NCBI RefSeq assembly: GCF_021183825.1 | Contig: NZ_CP089211.1 | Coordinates: 3,012,501 to 3,076,500 of the forward strand | Direction: 5' to 3' | Origin: Sinomicrobium kalidii | Lineage (GTDB): Bacteria > Bacteroidota > Bacteroidia > Flavobacteriales > Flavobacteriaceae | DNA: 64,000 nucleotides | Part shown: positions 29,460-38,588 of the stretch, piece by piece | Position numbering within the stretch: the stretch's first letter is position 1 | Layout: the number at the start of each line of letters is the position of its first letter | Made by a program: the position numbers and the translations under genes | Notes under the pieces: model-generated | The model's input: only the letters and a program-made list of their open reading frames with translations | Told to the model about the DNA's origin: nothing | Database searches by the model: none

Positions 29460-30281
29460 TTATGCAAGCTGATTTACTGTTTTGCGTATAGCGGTCAGGT
29501 TGGTCAGTAATTTTTCCAGGTGATCGAGGTGCAGCATGTTGGCCCCGTCACTCTTGGCATTGGCCGGGTCGAAGTGGGTTTCCAGGAACAGGCCGTCCAC
29601 TCCGTTTACCACGCCTGCCCGGGCTATGGTCTCTATCATGTCAGGTCTTCCCCCGGTAACACCGCCGGCCTGGTTGGGTTGCTGGAGTGAATGGGTGACG
29701 TCCAGTACCACGGGAGCATAATGCCGCATGGTGGGAATGCCGCGGAAATCGACAATAAGGTCCTGGTAACCGAACATGGTACCCCTGTCTGTGATTACAA
29801 CTTGTTCATTGTTACAATCCAGAACTTTCTGAACGGCATGTTTCATGCTTTCCGGGCTCATGAACTGCCCTTTTTTCAGGTTTACCGTTTTTCCGGTATT
29901 TGCCGCTGCCACCACGAGGTCGGTCTGCCGTACCAGGAAAGCCGGGATTTGTAACACGTCCACATATTCCGCAGCTTTGAAAGCATCATCCACTTCATGA
30001 ATATCGGTAATGGTAGGAACGTGAAATGTTTCTGAAACTTTCCGGAGTATTTTCAGGGCCTTTTCATCCCCGATACCGGTAAAACTGTCTATACGGCTGC
30101 GATTGGCTTTTTTGAAGCTCCCTTTAAAAACGTAAGGGATTTGTAATTTGTCCGTAATTGCCACTACCTTTTCGGCAATGCGCAGCGCCATTTCTTCTCC
30201 TTCGATGGCACAGGGGCCCGCAAGGAGGAAAAAGTTATCTGAATCGGTGTGTTTGATCTGGGGAATTGCTTCTACTTTCAT
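29460..30281 (-). CDS. kdsA: 3-deoxy-8-phosphooctulonate synthase
   Basis: 273 residues from the ATG at 30281 (MKVEAIPQIKH). A longer frame to 30338 adds a basic stretch without conservation. KdsA joins arabinose 5-phosphate and phosphoenolpyruvate to make Kdo-8-phosphate for lipopolysaccharide core. Diagnostic motifs: LLAGPCAIEGEEMALRIAEK, FKGSFKKANRSRIDSF, QIPAFLVRQTDL, NLKKGQFMSPESM and ETHFDPANAKSDG. Cytoplasmic. It lies downstream of rlmB with a gap of 59 bases. Confidence 0.96.
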   Translation of the reverse strand: MKVEAIPQIKHTDSDNFFLLAGPCAIEGEEMALRIAEKVVAITDKLQIPYVFKGSFKKANRSRIDSFTGIGDEKALKILRKVSETFHVPTITDIHEVDDAFKAAEYVDVLQIPAFLVRQTDLVVAAANTGKTVNLKKGQFMSPESMKHAVQKVLDCNNEQVVITDRGTMFGYQDLIVDFRGIPTMRHYAPVVLDVTHSLQQPNQAGGVTGGRPDMIETIARAGVVNGVDGLFLETHFDPANAKSDGANMLHLDHLEKLLTNLTAIRKTVNQLA

Positions 30282-30340
30282 GGGTCTGTTTTTTATTCTT
30301 TTTCTTCCGAAGGAGTGATGACTGTTACGTAACGGCAAAT

Positions 30341-31084
30341 TTAGAGGTTATTTTTTCGCTGGCGTACCGCTTCGTACAAAAAAACGCCACAGGCTACGGA
30401 AACGTTTAGCGAACCGATATTCCCGTACATGGGCAGTTTGGCCCTGTGGTCTGCAGACTTCAATACGGAAGGGGAAATCCCTTTGTCTTCGGCTCCCATT
30501 ACAATGGCTGTGGGGGTGGTGAGCTGAAGGTCGTAGGGTGTGTTTTCCGTTTTTTCAGTGGCGGCAATAACCTGTATGCCGGAAGCCTGGAGGTAGAAAA
30601 CGGCATCCTTGATGTGGTCTACCTTGCAAATGGGTACGTTGAACACGGCCCCTGCCGAGGTTTTTACCGTATCGGCAGTTACAGGTGCAGCGCCCTTACT
30701 CTGTATAATAATGCCGTGTACACCGGTACATTCGGCAGTACGGATAATGGCGCCGAAATTCCTTACATCCGATAATTGGTCCAGCAAGAGGAACAATGGT
30801 ATTTCTCCTGATTCTATGGTGTTTAAAACAAGATCATCGAGCGTATGGAATTCTACGGGAGAAATATTGGCTATGACCCCCTGGTGATTTTTATTGCCCA
30901 GTCGGTTCAGCTTTTCCAGGGGGACGTAAGACGTATTGATCTTTTCCCTGCGGAGCAGGGATTCCAGTTCCGAGAACAACGTTCCTTTAAGCCCTTTCTG
31001 AATAAAGACCTTGTCCACGGCCTTTCCGGCTGATATGGCTTCTATCACTGCCCGTATGCCGAAAATCTGATAGTTGTTTTGCAT
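30341..31084 (-). CDS. rlmB: TrmH/RlmB-family 23S rRNA 2'-O-methyltransferase
   Basis: 247 residues. The N-terminal substrate-binding domain (QIFGIRAVIEAISAGKAVDK) is followed by a SPOUT methyltransferase domain with LLDQLSDVRNFGAIIRTAEC, KTSAGAVFNVPI, IVMGAEDKGIS and NIGSLNVSVACGVFLYEAVR. These motifs 1-3 are typical of the enzyme that methylates G2251 (E. coli numbering) of 23S rRNA. Cytoplasmic, single domain, normal length. Confidence 0.93.
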   Translation of the reverse strand: MQNNYQIFGIRAVIEAISAGKAVDKVFIQKGLKGTLFSELESLLRREKINTSYVPLEKLNRLGNKNHQGVIANISPVEFHTLDDLVLNTIESGEIPLFLLLDQLSDVRNFGAIIRTAECTGVHGIIIQSKGAAPVTADTVKTSAGAVFNVPICKVDHIKDAVFYLQASGIQVIAATEKTENTPYDLQLTTPTAIVMGAEDKGISPSVLKSADHRAKLPMYGNIGSLNVSVACGVFLYEAVRQRKNNL

Positions 31085-31171
31085 GGGGGCAAAGGTATAA
31101 AAAAGAAGCTGTTCTTATCCGGGATAAAAACAGCTTTCATGCATTTGTTCAATTAAAACTTTTCTAAAAAG

Positions 31172-31360
31172 TTATACACAGGGAGGACCCGGAATGAACC
31201 TGCAGTTTGTCCCGTCATATTCAGGGTTTGTTGTACAGCATGTCATTTCGGGATCACAACACTTTGTCGGGGTTCCGGGAGGAGCCCCGCCGAGAATCTT
31301 TTTCTGCTCATTTTCATTCAGTACCTGAGCATTTTTTAATTTTAACAGGCTTGGTAACAT
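31172..31360 (-). CDS. Orphan Cys-rich GG-leader peptide
   Basis: 62 residues from the ATG at 31360; a longer frame to 31405 exists but the leader is complete without it. MLPSLLKLKNAQVLNENEQK then KILGG is a typical double-glycine leader of Bacteroidota bacteriocin-like peptides (different from the lanthipeptide leaders at 49-51 kb). The core APPGTPTKCCDPEMTCC continues to RFIPGPPCV and has six Cys in the order CC-CC-C-C, suggesting disulfides. No modification gene adjoins it; the C39 exporter at 45899 could process it. Confidence 0.7.
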   Translation of the reverse strand: MLPSLLKLKNAQVLNENEQKKILGGAPPGTPTKCCDPEMTCCTTNPEYDGTNCRFIPGPPCV

Positions 31361-31482
31361 AATTAAAGGATTTATAGGTTGATTTTCCCGGACTTTTAGA
31401 GACACCCGGGACTATGTCTTTAATGGTGAGGATACGCTGTTTTATATTGTGTTTCCTTTCGGAAATTCCTGGTGTTTTGCTG

Positions 31483-32220
31483 TTACAGTAAAGTGTTACA
31501 ATACGCTATAACCTGTATTAAATCCTTTGACTTTTTGACATTGAGGTCGTTTTTCCTGAGATATGGCTTTATGTTAATATCCCTGGTTTTAAACAGTTTT
31601 ACGATATTTTTGTTGGAAGGTTTCAATTCAGTGATCTCTTCGTCGCCAAACAAGATAAAGAAATCTTCCATATCTACAAACCGGGCAGGCACATCCACAT
31701 CGAAACTGGTTACGGCCGGTTTGGCTTCGGTAAGCACTTTCCGGTATTTTTTGAGCAGTGTACATTTTTTGTTTTCTGAAATGACTTCAAAATACCCGAA
31801 TTCCCTGACGTTTTCGTTCAAATAGTATTTAAAAATAAATTTCCTGTTGTTCATCACAATTTCCACATCACTGGTCTTGGTAACTGCGTGAACGGTAGTG
31901 TCCTTTTTAAGTTCGAATTCTTCGGCGTATACATTATAGCGCAGCGGGTGTTTTCCAAGTACGGTATCCCTGTAATACACAACACCGGACATAAAATGTT
32001 CATTCAGATAGGCGGAGCCCGTAATTTCGGGAGTGTTGTTTGTGTTGTTCACGGACGGGTCGATGTTACGGATCGTTTTCCGGACATAATCGATAACCCG
32101 GAGATCCTCGGTAAACCGGTTTGCGGGTTGTGCCCGGTTAGACGGGTCCTGGGAATAGAGTGTTGATATGAAAAGCAACGCTATACATTCAAGAATTATA
32201 TTGATTTTGTATATTCTCAT
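31483..32220 (-). CDS. Secreted protein of unknown function
   Basis: About 245 residues from the ATG at 32220 (MRIYKINIILECIALLFIS), a signal peptide ending TLYSQ; upstream in-frame codons to 32274 are unlikely. The mature protein is about 60% charged or polar, with EITGSAYLNEHFMSGVVYYR, YNVYAEEFELKKDT and ALTEAKPAV-like segments. The end (KKSKDLIQVIAYCNTLL) is hydrophobic. It resembles the general class of periplasmic proteins seen in Bacteroidota with no assigned function. A hairpin-forming repeat separates it from the SusCD operon upstream. Confidence 0.65.
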   Translation of the reverse strand: MRIYKINIILECIALLFISTLYSQDPSNRAQPANRFTEDLRVIDYVRKTIRNIDPSVNNTNNTPEITGSAYLNEHFMSGVVYYRDTVLGKHPLRYNVYAEEFELKKDTTVHAVTKTSDVEIVMNNRKFIFKYYLNENVREFGYFEVISENKKCTLLKKYRKVLTEAKPAVTSFDVDVPARFVDMEDFFILFGDEEITELKPSNKNIVKLFKTRDINIKPYLRKNDLNVKKSKDLIQVIAYCNTLL

Positions 32221-32234
32221 TCCGTTAAAAATTA

Positions 32235-32332
32235 AGAAGAAGGTGTCTGAAAAATAGTTTATCCTGAGCGACAACCGAAGGGCCCGAGGTAACAGAAATG
32301 GGAAATAATACGCTTTTCAGACACTTTCTTCT
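32235..32332. repeat. Long inverted repeat, possible bidirectional terminator or small mobile repeat
   Basis: AGAAGAAGGTGTCTGAAAA (32235-32253) pairs with TTTTCAGACACTTTCTTCT (32314-32332), 19 bp with one G-T pair, around a 60-base centre containing CCTGAGCGACAACCGAAGGG. The centre resembles REP-like flavobacterial repeats of the GAGCG-AGTCGAAGG type. It lies just after the stop of the SusCD operon. Confidence 0.6.
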
Positions 32333-32340
32333 ATAATGTA

Positions 32341-33363
32341 TCAGTTATTGTTTTCCGTAAAAATGGTCGGCCAGTCTTGCCCGTCTTCCCGGGTAAGTAT
32401 GGTGGTACCCCCCTCGCCGTTGGCGTTGGACCATTCTATGGTCATTTCGGCTCCTGAAACACTGGTGATGTTGTAGGAATAGGCAGGGACTTCTATCTCG
32501 TTACCTTCTTCATCTGTTACTTCGCCCCTTTCTGCTTCAAATCCTTCGCAGGCCCAGATAACTCTTGCGTCATCCTCGGTATCCGGGGCGGCACCCCAGC
32601 AGGGATACAGACCAAGGCTAAGGTCGGAGGTAGCATATGAGCCGGGAGTAGCGGTCTCTTCCCAGGTTACCGTACCGGTGATGATATCGTCGGAGCAGTT
32701 CCCGGGAAAATCAGAACTCGTACCGGTAAATGTATCGGTGGTAACAAATGTGTGTGTCCCGGCCAGGCTTTCTGTGATCACGCAGGGAATTTCCACATTG
32801 TATGTAAAGGGGGAGGCAAAGAACACTCCTCCGGAAACCGTATTTCCCACGGTTGATCTGGAGAAAACCCTGCCATCTGTGAGTTCCAGTTCAAAGCTGA
32901 CGGCCCAGTTGTCTCCTCCTTTTACTTCCGTTTCATCAATACCGGTTGTGGCGATCATCTCCGCTACGGAAATGGAAAAGGTATAGCCGGGCATGTCTTC
33001 TTCATCCGGGGTGAATTCGGAAGCGGGAATGGTGGTGTACAGGATATCGTCTGTTGATATACCTTCATCGTCGCTGTCGGCCAGCTCGGTATTGTCCTGA
33101 AAACGAATGTAGGCGCGTACTTCCTGAAGCAGCGCCCCGTCTTCGTAATCGTCTTCCTGGAGTATTACCGTAAAACCGGAACCGGCCTCAAACGAGGAAG
33201 TATTGTAGTTGTATGGGGTTTCTTCCGAGGTGATCTCAATGGTTCTCAGGATGGCCCCCCGGGTTACATCGTCGTATACCGAGTCTACCGTCTTGTCTCC
33301 TTCGCATGAAAGAATAAAGGAGGACAGGGATACGAACAATAACTTACTGATATATTTTTTCAT
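32341..33363 (-). CDS. Lipoprotein, third gene of susCD operon 1
   Basis: 340 residues. A signal with lipobox FILSC leads to a mature lipoprotein, EGDKTVDSVYDDVTRGA, which is beta-rich and acidic (GFTVILQEDDYEDGAL, YIRFQDNTELAD). No catalytic signature is seen. It follows susD by 13 bases. The protein at 39906 has the same place in the neighbouring operon and a similar RGA/KGG start and beta-rich layout, so both may be accessory surface lipoproteins that bind the transported ligand (SusE/F-like role, inferred). Confidence 0.7.
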   Translation of the reverse strand: MKKYISKLLFVSLSSFILSCEGDKTVDSVYDDVTRGAILRTIEITSEETPYNYNTSSFEAGSGFTVILQEDDYEDGALLQEVRAYIRFQDNTELADSDDEGISTDDILYTTIPASEFTPDEEDMPGYTFSISVAEMIATTGIDETEVKGGDNWAVSFELELTDGRVFSRSTVGNTVSGGVFFASPFTYNVEIPCVITESLAGTHTFVTTDTFTGTSSDFPGNCSDDIITGTVTWEETATPGSYATSDLSLGLYPCWGAAPDTEDDARVIWACEGFEAERGEVTDEEGNEIEVPAYSYNITSVSGAEMTIEWSNANGEGGTTILTREDGQDWPTIFTENNN

Positions 33364-33376
33364 GATCTGTCATTTT

Positions 33377-35077
33377 TTAATTGGCAATTGGAAAACCTTC
33401 TTCGGGATTGTTATCCCAGAATACCCTGGTGGTAACATTGGGTTTCTGGCTGATATTCGAATTGTTATTGGCATAAGCGGCCGGATACAGGAACGATCGT
33501 ATAAATCCGCCCGGGTTGGGTTCCAGGTTGGGCTGGAGGTCGAGCGGGGCACCTGTTCTCCGGTAAAAATTATAAGCATCAATACCGTTGCCGAACAGCG
33601 TTACCCAGAATTCCTTGGCTATAATGTTCAGTTTTTCATTTCCGGTAGCATCGTCATAAAGCTGGCCCACTTCGTTCATGTATGCAGTGTCATCAGATTC
33701 GGGACCTGCAAGGGAGAGATCTGCGCTGCTGTCGAGTTCCCCGAAACTTCTCACCTTGGTGAAGGACTTGGCAATTCCGGAAAGCATATGATCTTTGGCC
33801 TCTGTCGTATTGCCGGATATATAACTGATCTCGGCCAGCAGGAAATCTACTGTAGAACTCAGGAAAATGGGGGTGATACCGGCACCTCCGCCTCCCTGGC
33901 TGATAGTAACAGCTTCGAAAGTGTTGTCGTCGAATCTTCCGCCGGCGGGATATACGCCCCAGGTGGTTCGTTTATTGCCATCGGGTGGAATACCATCGTC
34001 GTCTCCGTGATCCCTTCCCCAGTACCCGTTGGGGAGATTACAGAAGGTGTATCCGCCGTCCACATAATGCTGTGGGGCGGGTTCCACACTACAGGTGAGT
34101 TCCTGTTGATTGGTGGGGGCTCCGTTTCCGGGCGTAGTAGGGTTTTGGCGGTAAAAATAGAAACGTATCCTGGGGTCTGGTTTTTCGAATGTGGAATATG
34201 CATTGCCCACTTTGCCGGACTGCATGTAGTTCATCAGCCAGTTGGACATATAGCTTTCTGCTCCGGTGGATTTGTAGTTGTCAATGTATTTGGGATGTCT
34301 GGTATCCGGGTTAACAATATTCCGGCCCCATCGGAACTGAAAATCTTCCGAAATGTCCGTAATGTACATGCCGGTACTGACAATCTGGTTGATATTGTCA
34401 ATAGCGCTGTCATCCACGAGGCGTTGCTGTATGTATATTTTGATTTTGAGTGAATTGGCCAGTTTTTCCCAGTTTTCCCAGTTCCCGTTGTAATACATGT
34501 CAAATTCGGGGTCTGCAAGGTAATCTTCGTCCTGAAAGAGGATAATGGCCTCGTCCAGAAGTGTGAGGGCAGCCTGGTAAACGGAAGCGCCGGGGTCCGG
34601 TGCGGGGTTAAAGTTTTCCGCGCCTTGCAGGGCTTCGCTGTATGGGATTTCTCCGAAGAAATCTACCAGGGTTACTATGGTAAAGGCTTCAAATACTTTT
34701 CCCATGGCAACATGCTTTTTTAATTCCGCTTCTTCCGCCAGCGGATACATGGCATAGATATCGGTCAGCATGGAAGAATAGGCTGTTCTCCATTCAATGT
34801 CGAATCCGGAGGGGCTGTAGGCCTGCAGGTATTGCCTGGTGTCCATCCAGCTGAGCCGGATAACTGCCGATGCCACGATAGCGAGTCCTTCATCGCTTTC
34901 TTCGTCGAAAAGCCTTGCGAAGTCCTCCTGCACCTTATTCAGGTAGAAATCGGGAGAAGCTTCTCCGGGAGGTAACTGGTTGGGATTTTCTGCAAGGTCC
35001 AGTTCGGTCGTTTCACAGGAAAACAGGATTCCGAGTGAAAAGATCGCATATATAATTTTGTGATTCCACATTTTCAT
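33377..35077 (-). CDS. SusD/RagB-family surface lipoprotein 1
   Basis: 566 residues. Lipobox LFSCETTELDL; the SusD-like_2 type is marked by LPPGEASPDFYLNKVQEDFA, YKSTGAESYMSNWLMNYM and the C-terminal ITPIFLSSTVDFLLAEISYI, ending in RVFWDNNPEEGFPIAN. It sits on the cell surface as the lid of the SusC channel and binds a nutrient or peptide. It is 13 bases downstream of susC. No neighbouring enzymes hint at the ligand. Confidence 0.92.
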   Translation of the reverse strand: MKMWNHKIIYAIFSLGILFSCETTELDLAENPNQLPPGEASPDFYLNKVQEDFARLFDEESDEGLAIVASAVIRLSWMDTRQYLQAYSPSGFDIEWRTAYSSMLTDIYAMYPLAEEAELKKHVAMGKVFEAFTIVTLVDFFGEIPYSEALQGAENFNPAPDPGASVYQAALTLLDEAIILFQDEDYLADPEFDMYYNGNWENWEKLANSLKIKIYIQQRLVDDSAIDNINQIVSTGMYITDISEDFQFRWGRNIVNPDTRHPKYIDNYKSTGAESYMSNWLMNYMQSGKVGNAYSTFEKPDPRIRFYFYRQNPTTPGNGAPTNQQELTCSVEPAPQHYVDGGYTFCNLPNGYWGRDHGDDDGIPPDGNKRTTWGVYPAGGRFDDNTFEAVTISQGGGGAGITPIFLSSTVDFLLAEISYISGNTTEAKDHMLSGIAKSFTKVRSFGELDSSADLSLAGPESDDTAYMNEVGQLYDDATGNEKLNIIAKEFWVTLFGNGIDAYNFYRRTGAPLDLQPNLEPNPGGFIRSFLYPAAYANNNSNISQKPNVTTRVFWDNNPEEGFPIAN

Positions 35078-35089
35078 TGTCGTAATTTT

Positions 35090-38000
35090 TTAAAAGGTTA
35101 CTTTTATGGACATACCGTATCTCCTGGAACTGGGGCCGTTGAGGAATTCCAGTCCGAAACCGTTTCCTACACCGGTACCCACAGATTCCGTATCGAAATG
35201 GGTGCTTTTCGGGACACCGAAAGCCCTGTACCAGATATTCTGCCCGCTAAAGGTGATGCTCAATGTTCCGAAAGGCGTTTTTTTCAGCATTCTTTCGGGC
35301 AGTGAATAACCGATGGAAACTTCTCTCAGCCTTAATATGCTACCGTCATATACCTGTAACTCACTCGGACCGAATGCTATATTGCTGAAGTAGAAGTCCG
35401 AATTATTTACCTGGATGTCGTTGGGAGAACCGTCTTCTTTTACTCCCGGGAGTATAAAGGTGTCTTCCCGGTCTTCGGTATCTGTTACCAGTCCGCGACC
35501 GACCAGGGCAGAGACGGTATTGGTATATATGTCACCTCCGTGGCGGTATGCCCAGCTCATTCCGAGGGAAAAGTTTTTATACCGGAAATTGTTGTTAACG
35601 TTTAGTCGCCAGTCGGGATTGGGGTCGCCTATTTCGAAGAGTCCGGCTTCCTCTACATACATACCTCCGCTGTCTACTACGAGGTTGTCATTATCATCCC
35701 GTAGCACCCTGCTTCCCATGATAATGCCATACGGTCTTCCTTCGACTGCAAAGTTACCCAGGTCTGAAGTTCCTACGGTGATATTACTGTTTTCGGTGAT
35801 CCTGATGTTGTCTGTGTCGTTCCCCAGGTCGTTAACCGTGGTTTCATCTGCGGTAAAGTTTCCGGAGATCATCCAGTTAAAACCTTCGCCTTCGTTCCGG
35901 AACACGGTATAGGAGAGGTCTGCTTCTATTCCTTTTACCTGAACTTCCCCGATATTGGTGAAGGTAGAGGTATATCCGGATGCCGGGTCAAGCGGCCTGC
36001 TGGTAATGAGGTCCGTTGTGGTTTTCTGATAAATGGAAACATCCAGCCCGATCCTGTTTTGAATGAACCTGGATTCGATTCCGAGTTCTATTTCAGAAAT
36101 CCTCTCCGGTTTTAAACTGGTATTTCCCAGTCCGTTGGCCACGGTATTGGAAGTGACAAGGGTACCGTCTATAATGTATTCCCGTGTGTTGAGGTCAAGA
36201 CCGGAGAATATGGGGTAATCTCCGGCAAAACCTGCCGAGGTCCCGTAACCGGCCCTTAACTTCAGGAAATTGAGTCCGTTTTGGCTGCTCCATCCTTCGA
36301 ATGCCGTAGTAGGTATAAAGGAAGCACTGGCACTGGGGTAGAAGATGCTGCGATTGTCGGTGGCAAAATTGGATACCCAATCATTCCGGCCGGCAAGGGT
36401 AAGGTAGGCAAAACTTTTGTACCCGAATTCCGCTTGTCCGTAGAAGGCCACGATATTCTGTTCCGAGTCGAATTGTATGGGGGTTTGTGATTCGAAATTG
36501 TAATGTCTGAATATATTAAATACTTTTTGCTGGTCGCTTTGCACCCCTTGCCTCGAAAATTCCGTTCTTCTTGCATTGGCCCCTGCGTTGAAGGAAATGT
36601 CGAGGTCTTCGGTGAGGAGATAACTGCCATTCAGCTGAAAGGTATGATCCCATGTGGTATTCTTATTGTCGTATGTGGTATAACGGCCCAGTAACGGCCC
36701 TTCGGCACCGCCCTTGTTCTGTCCGCTTTCGTTCCTTTCCGTAAAGAAATCGATGGTGGTCCTCCAGAAGACATTCAGATTGTCATTGATCTTATAGGTT
36801 ACGGTCCCGTTACCGAAAACCCTGTTGGTGTACTGATTTCCGAAAGCGTTGGCTGCGGTCCACCTGGGGTTCTGGATGTCGTTACCTCCCCTGTAGTAAA
36901 CGCTTCTGCCGTCTACGGGGCTTTGGTAAGGCATCCCCATGAGGTCTATACTTCGGGGGGTGAAGAACAAATGCCCGAAAACAGAAGAACTTTCACCAAA
37001 GGCCCCGTTCCCTACACTTGCTGCAACGGGCGGGGAGATGAAATCTGTCCGGGTATAGTTCAGGGTACCGTTTACAGTAAAATTATTGGATAATTCTACC
37101 TTTCCCCCGATACCGAATGTGTTTCTTTTAAGGGAGTTTCCGGGAGTAAAGCCCTGGTCGTCCAAATGACCGAAGTTGGCGTTGTACGCAATTTTTCCAT
37201 CTTCCGACTGGCCACCTACGTTTATAGAAGTATTCAATACGGTTCCCGTACGGAAGAAGTCGCGAACGCCGTCATAGGGTTGAAAGCGATAGGGGACACC
37301 GGCATATTCCGGGAAGTGTGAGGCTACAACTTCGTTGTTTTGCGTTGGGTGGTTTATAAGTGGTGTACCGTCATCGTCAAATCCCATAAAGGCACTTCCG
37401 AAATCGTCGGGGTTGGTACTGGAGAATGAAGGGCCCCAGTTGCTGAAGAACCACCCGAAAGCCTGATCGAAACCTCCCCCGTACTTGTTCTGATAATCCG
37501 GGAATGATGCAATTTCATTAAAAAAGACGGATTGATTTACCGTGATCTCAAATTTCTTGCTTCCGCCTCCGGCAGCACCGTTTTTGGTGGTGATAAGTAC
37601 AACACCGTTCCTCCCTGCCGTACCGTAAAGGTTGGCTGCTGCGAGCCCTTTGAGCACAGAGATGCTTTCGATACTGTTCGGGTCGAGATCTATAAAGCGG
37701 CTCGATCCGTTATTGCCGTCTACAAAATCGCCTTGTGAATTGGTCCCGGAATTGAACGGGATACCGTCCACGATAAAAAGGGGCTGATTCCCCCCTGTAA
37801 CGGAGGTGTACCCCCTGATGATCATATTGGTCCCGGAGCCCGACATCCCGTTGGCGGCATTGATCTGAACCCCGGAGGCCTGGCCGTTGAGTACCCGGCC
37901 TATGTCGCCTTCGGCCTTTTGTTCGAGGTTTTCAGATCCCACCGTGCTTACGGCATATCCCAGTGCTTTTTTCTCTCTTTTGATCCCCTGGGAAGTAACT

Positions 38001-38317
38001 ACCACTTCTTCGAGGGCCTGGGCACTCTCGGTCATCTGAACGTTTATGGTGTTTTTTTCTCCAACTGCACGTTCTTCGTCCTGCTGGCCGATGTAAGTGA
38101 ACAGGAGGGCCTGGCCCGGACTGGCATTAATGGTGTAATTACCGTCAAAATCGGTCTGAGTACCACTGGTGGTTCCTTTGACCAGGATATTTACCCCGGG
38201 AAGGGGCATACCGTACTGGTCGGTAACCGTACCCGAAATTGTTTTTTCCTGTGCATGGGACAGGTGCACAGCTAGCGCCAGTAACAGCGCTAGGGAAATG
38301 CTGAACTTTGTCTTCAT
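35090..38317 (-). CDS. SusC/RagA-family TonB-linked outer-membrane protein 1
   Basis: About 1075 residues from the ATG at 38317 (MKTKFSISLALLLALAVHLS); an in-frame extension to 38365 precedes the signal peptide and is rejected. Parts: signal peptide; carboxypeptidase-regulatory-like domain (KTISGTVTDQYGMPLPGVNI, GTQTDFDGNYTINA); the SusC plug signature (EEVVVTSQGIKREKKALGYA, NPNSIESISVLKGLAAANLY, GTAGRNGVVLITTKNG); then the 22-strand barrel ending RYGMSIKVTF. It imports a large ligand with its SusD partner, powered by TonB-ExbBD. First gene of operon 1 (38317 to 32341). Confidence 0.95.
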   Translation of the reverse strand: MKTKFSISLALLLALAVHLSHAQEKTISGTVTDQYGMPLPGVNILVKGTTSGTQTDFDGNYTINASPGQALLFTYIGQQDEERAVGEKNTINVQMTESAQALEEVVVTSQGIKREKKALGYAVSTVGSENLEQKAEGDIGRVLNGQASGVQINAANGMSGSGTNMIIRGYTSVTGGNQPLFIVDGIPFNSGTNSQGDFVDGNNGSSRFIDLDPNSIESISVLKGLAAANLYGTAGRNGVVLITTKNGAAGGGSKKFEITVNQSVFFNEIASFPDYQNKYGGGFDQAFGWFFSNWGPSFSSTNPDDFGSAFMGFDDDGTPLINHPTQNNEVVASHFPEYAGVPYRFQPYDGVRDFFRTGTVLNTSINVGGQSEDGKIAYNANFGHLDDQGFTPGNSLKRNTFGIGGKVELSNNFTVNGTLNYTRTDFISPPVAASVGNGAFGESSSVFGHLFFTPRSIDLMGMPYQSPVDGRSVYYRGGNDIQNPRWTAANAFGNQYTNRVFGNGTVTYKINDNLNVFWRTTIDFFTERNESGQNKGGAEGPLLGRYTTYDNKNTTWDHTFQLNGSYLLTEDLDISFNAGANARRTEFSRQGVQSDQQKVFNIFRHYNFESQTPIQFDSEQNIVAFYGQAEFGYKSFAYLTLAGRNDWVSNFATDNRSIFYPSASASFIPTTAFEGWSSQNGLNFLKLRAGYGTSAGFAGDYPIFSGLDLNTREYIIDGTLVTSNTVANGLGNTSLKPERISEIELGIESRFIQNRIGLDVSIYQKTTTDLITSRPLDPASGYTSTFTNIGEVQVKGIEADLSYTVFRNEGEGFNWMISGNFTADETTVNDLGNDTDNIRITENSNITVGTSDLGNFAVEGRPYGIIMGSRVLRDDNDNLVVDSGGMYVEEAGLFEIGDPNPDWRLNVNNNFRYKNFSLGMSWAYRHGGDIYTNTVSALVGRGLVTDTEDREDTFILPGVKEDGSPNDIQVNNSDFYFSNIAFGPSELQVYDGSILRLREVSIGYSLPERMLKKTPFGTLSITFSGQNIWYRAFGVPKSTHFDTESVGTGVGNGFGLEFLNGPSSRRYGMSIKVTF

Positions 38318-38365
38318 ATTTACTAGATTATTTGAGTTAGTCAGTAATAAAAGTCCTAAAATCAA

Positions 38366-38531
38366 ACAACATGTGCAAATAATATGTTAATTTAACTTAA
38401 ATTATCATATTATTTATATACATGTTAAATAGAGGTAAGAAAAATTATAAGTTAGGTAAATAAGGGAGGGGGTTACTGGTGATATATGATTTTTGCTGTA
38501 AGAGAAATACGTGTATTTTGTGGAATAAAAA
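38366..38531. other. Promoter region of susCD operon 1
   Basis: Very AT-rich DNA upstream of the first susC. No convincing TAnnTTTG box was assigned by eye. It ends at the terminator of the neighbouring operon. Confidence 0.4.
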
Positions 38532-38557
38532 AGAGGTTGTCTAAAAAGACAACCTCT
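38532..38557 (-). terminator. Terminator of susCD operon 2
   Basis: AGAGGTTGTCT (38532-38542) pairs perfectly with AGACAACCTCT (38547-38557) around AAAA; on the minus strand a T-run (complement of 38526-38531) follows. It lies 32 bases beyond the last stop codon of the operon. Confidence 0.88.
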
Positions 38558-38588
38558 CCAAGCTAAAATCAAGTATATGTAATAACAA

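Noticed and set aside
33209..34453. Plus-strand frame of 414 codons
   Set aside because: It lies antisense to susD and the neighbouring lipoprotein gene; its composition is that of a shadow frame and no domain is recognisable.
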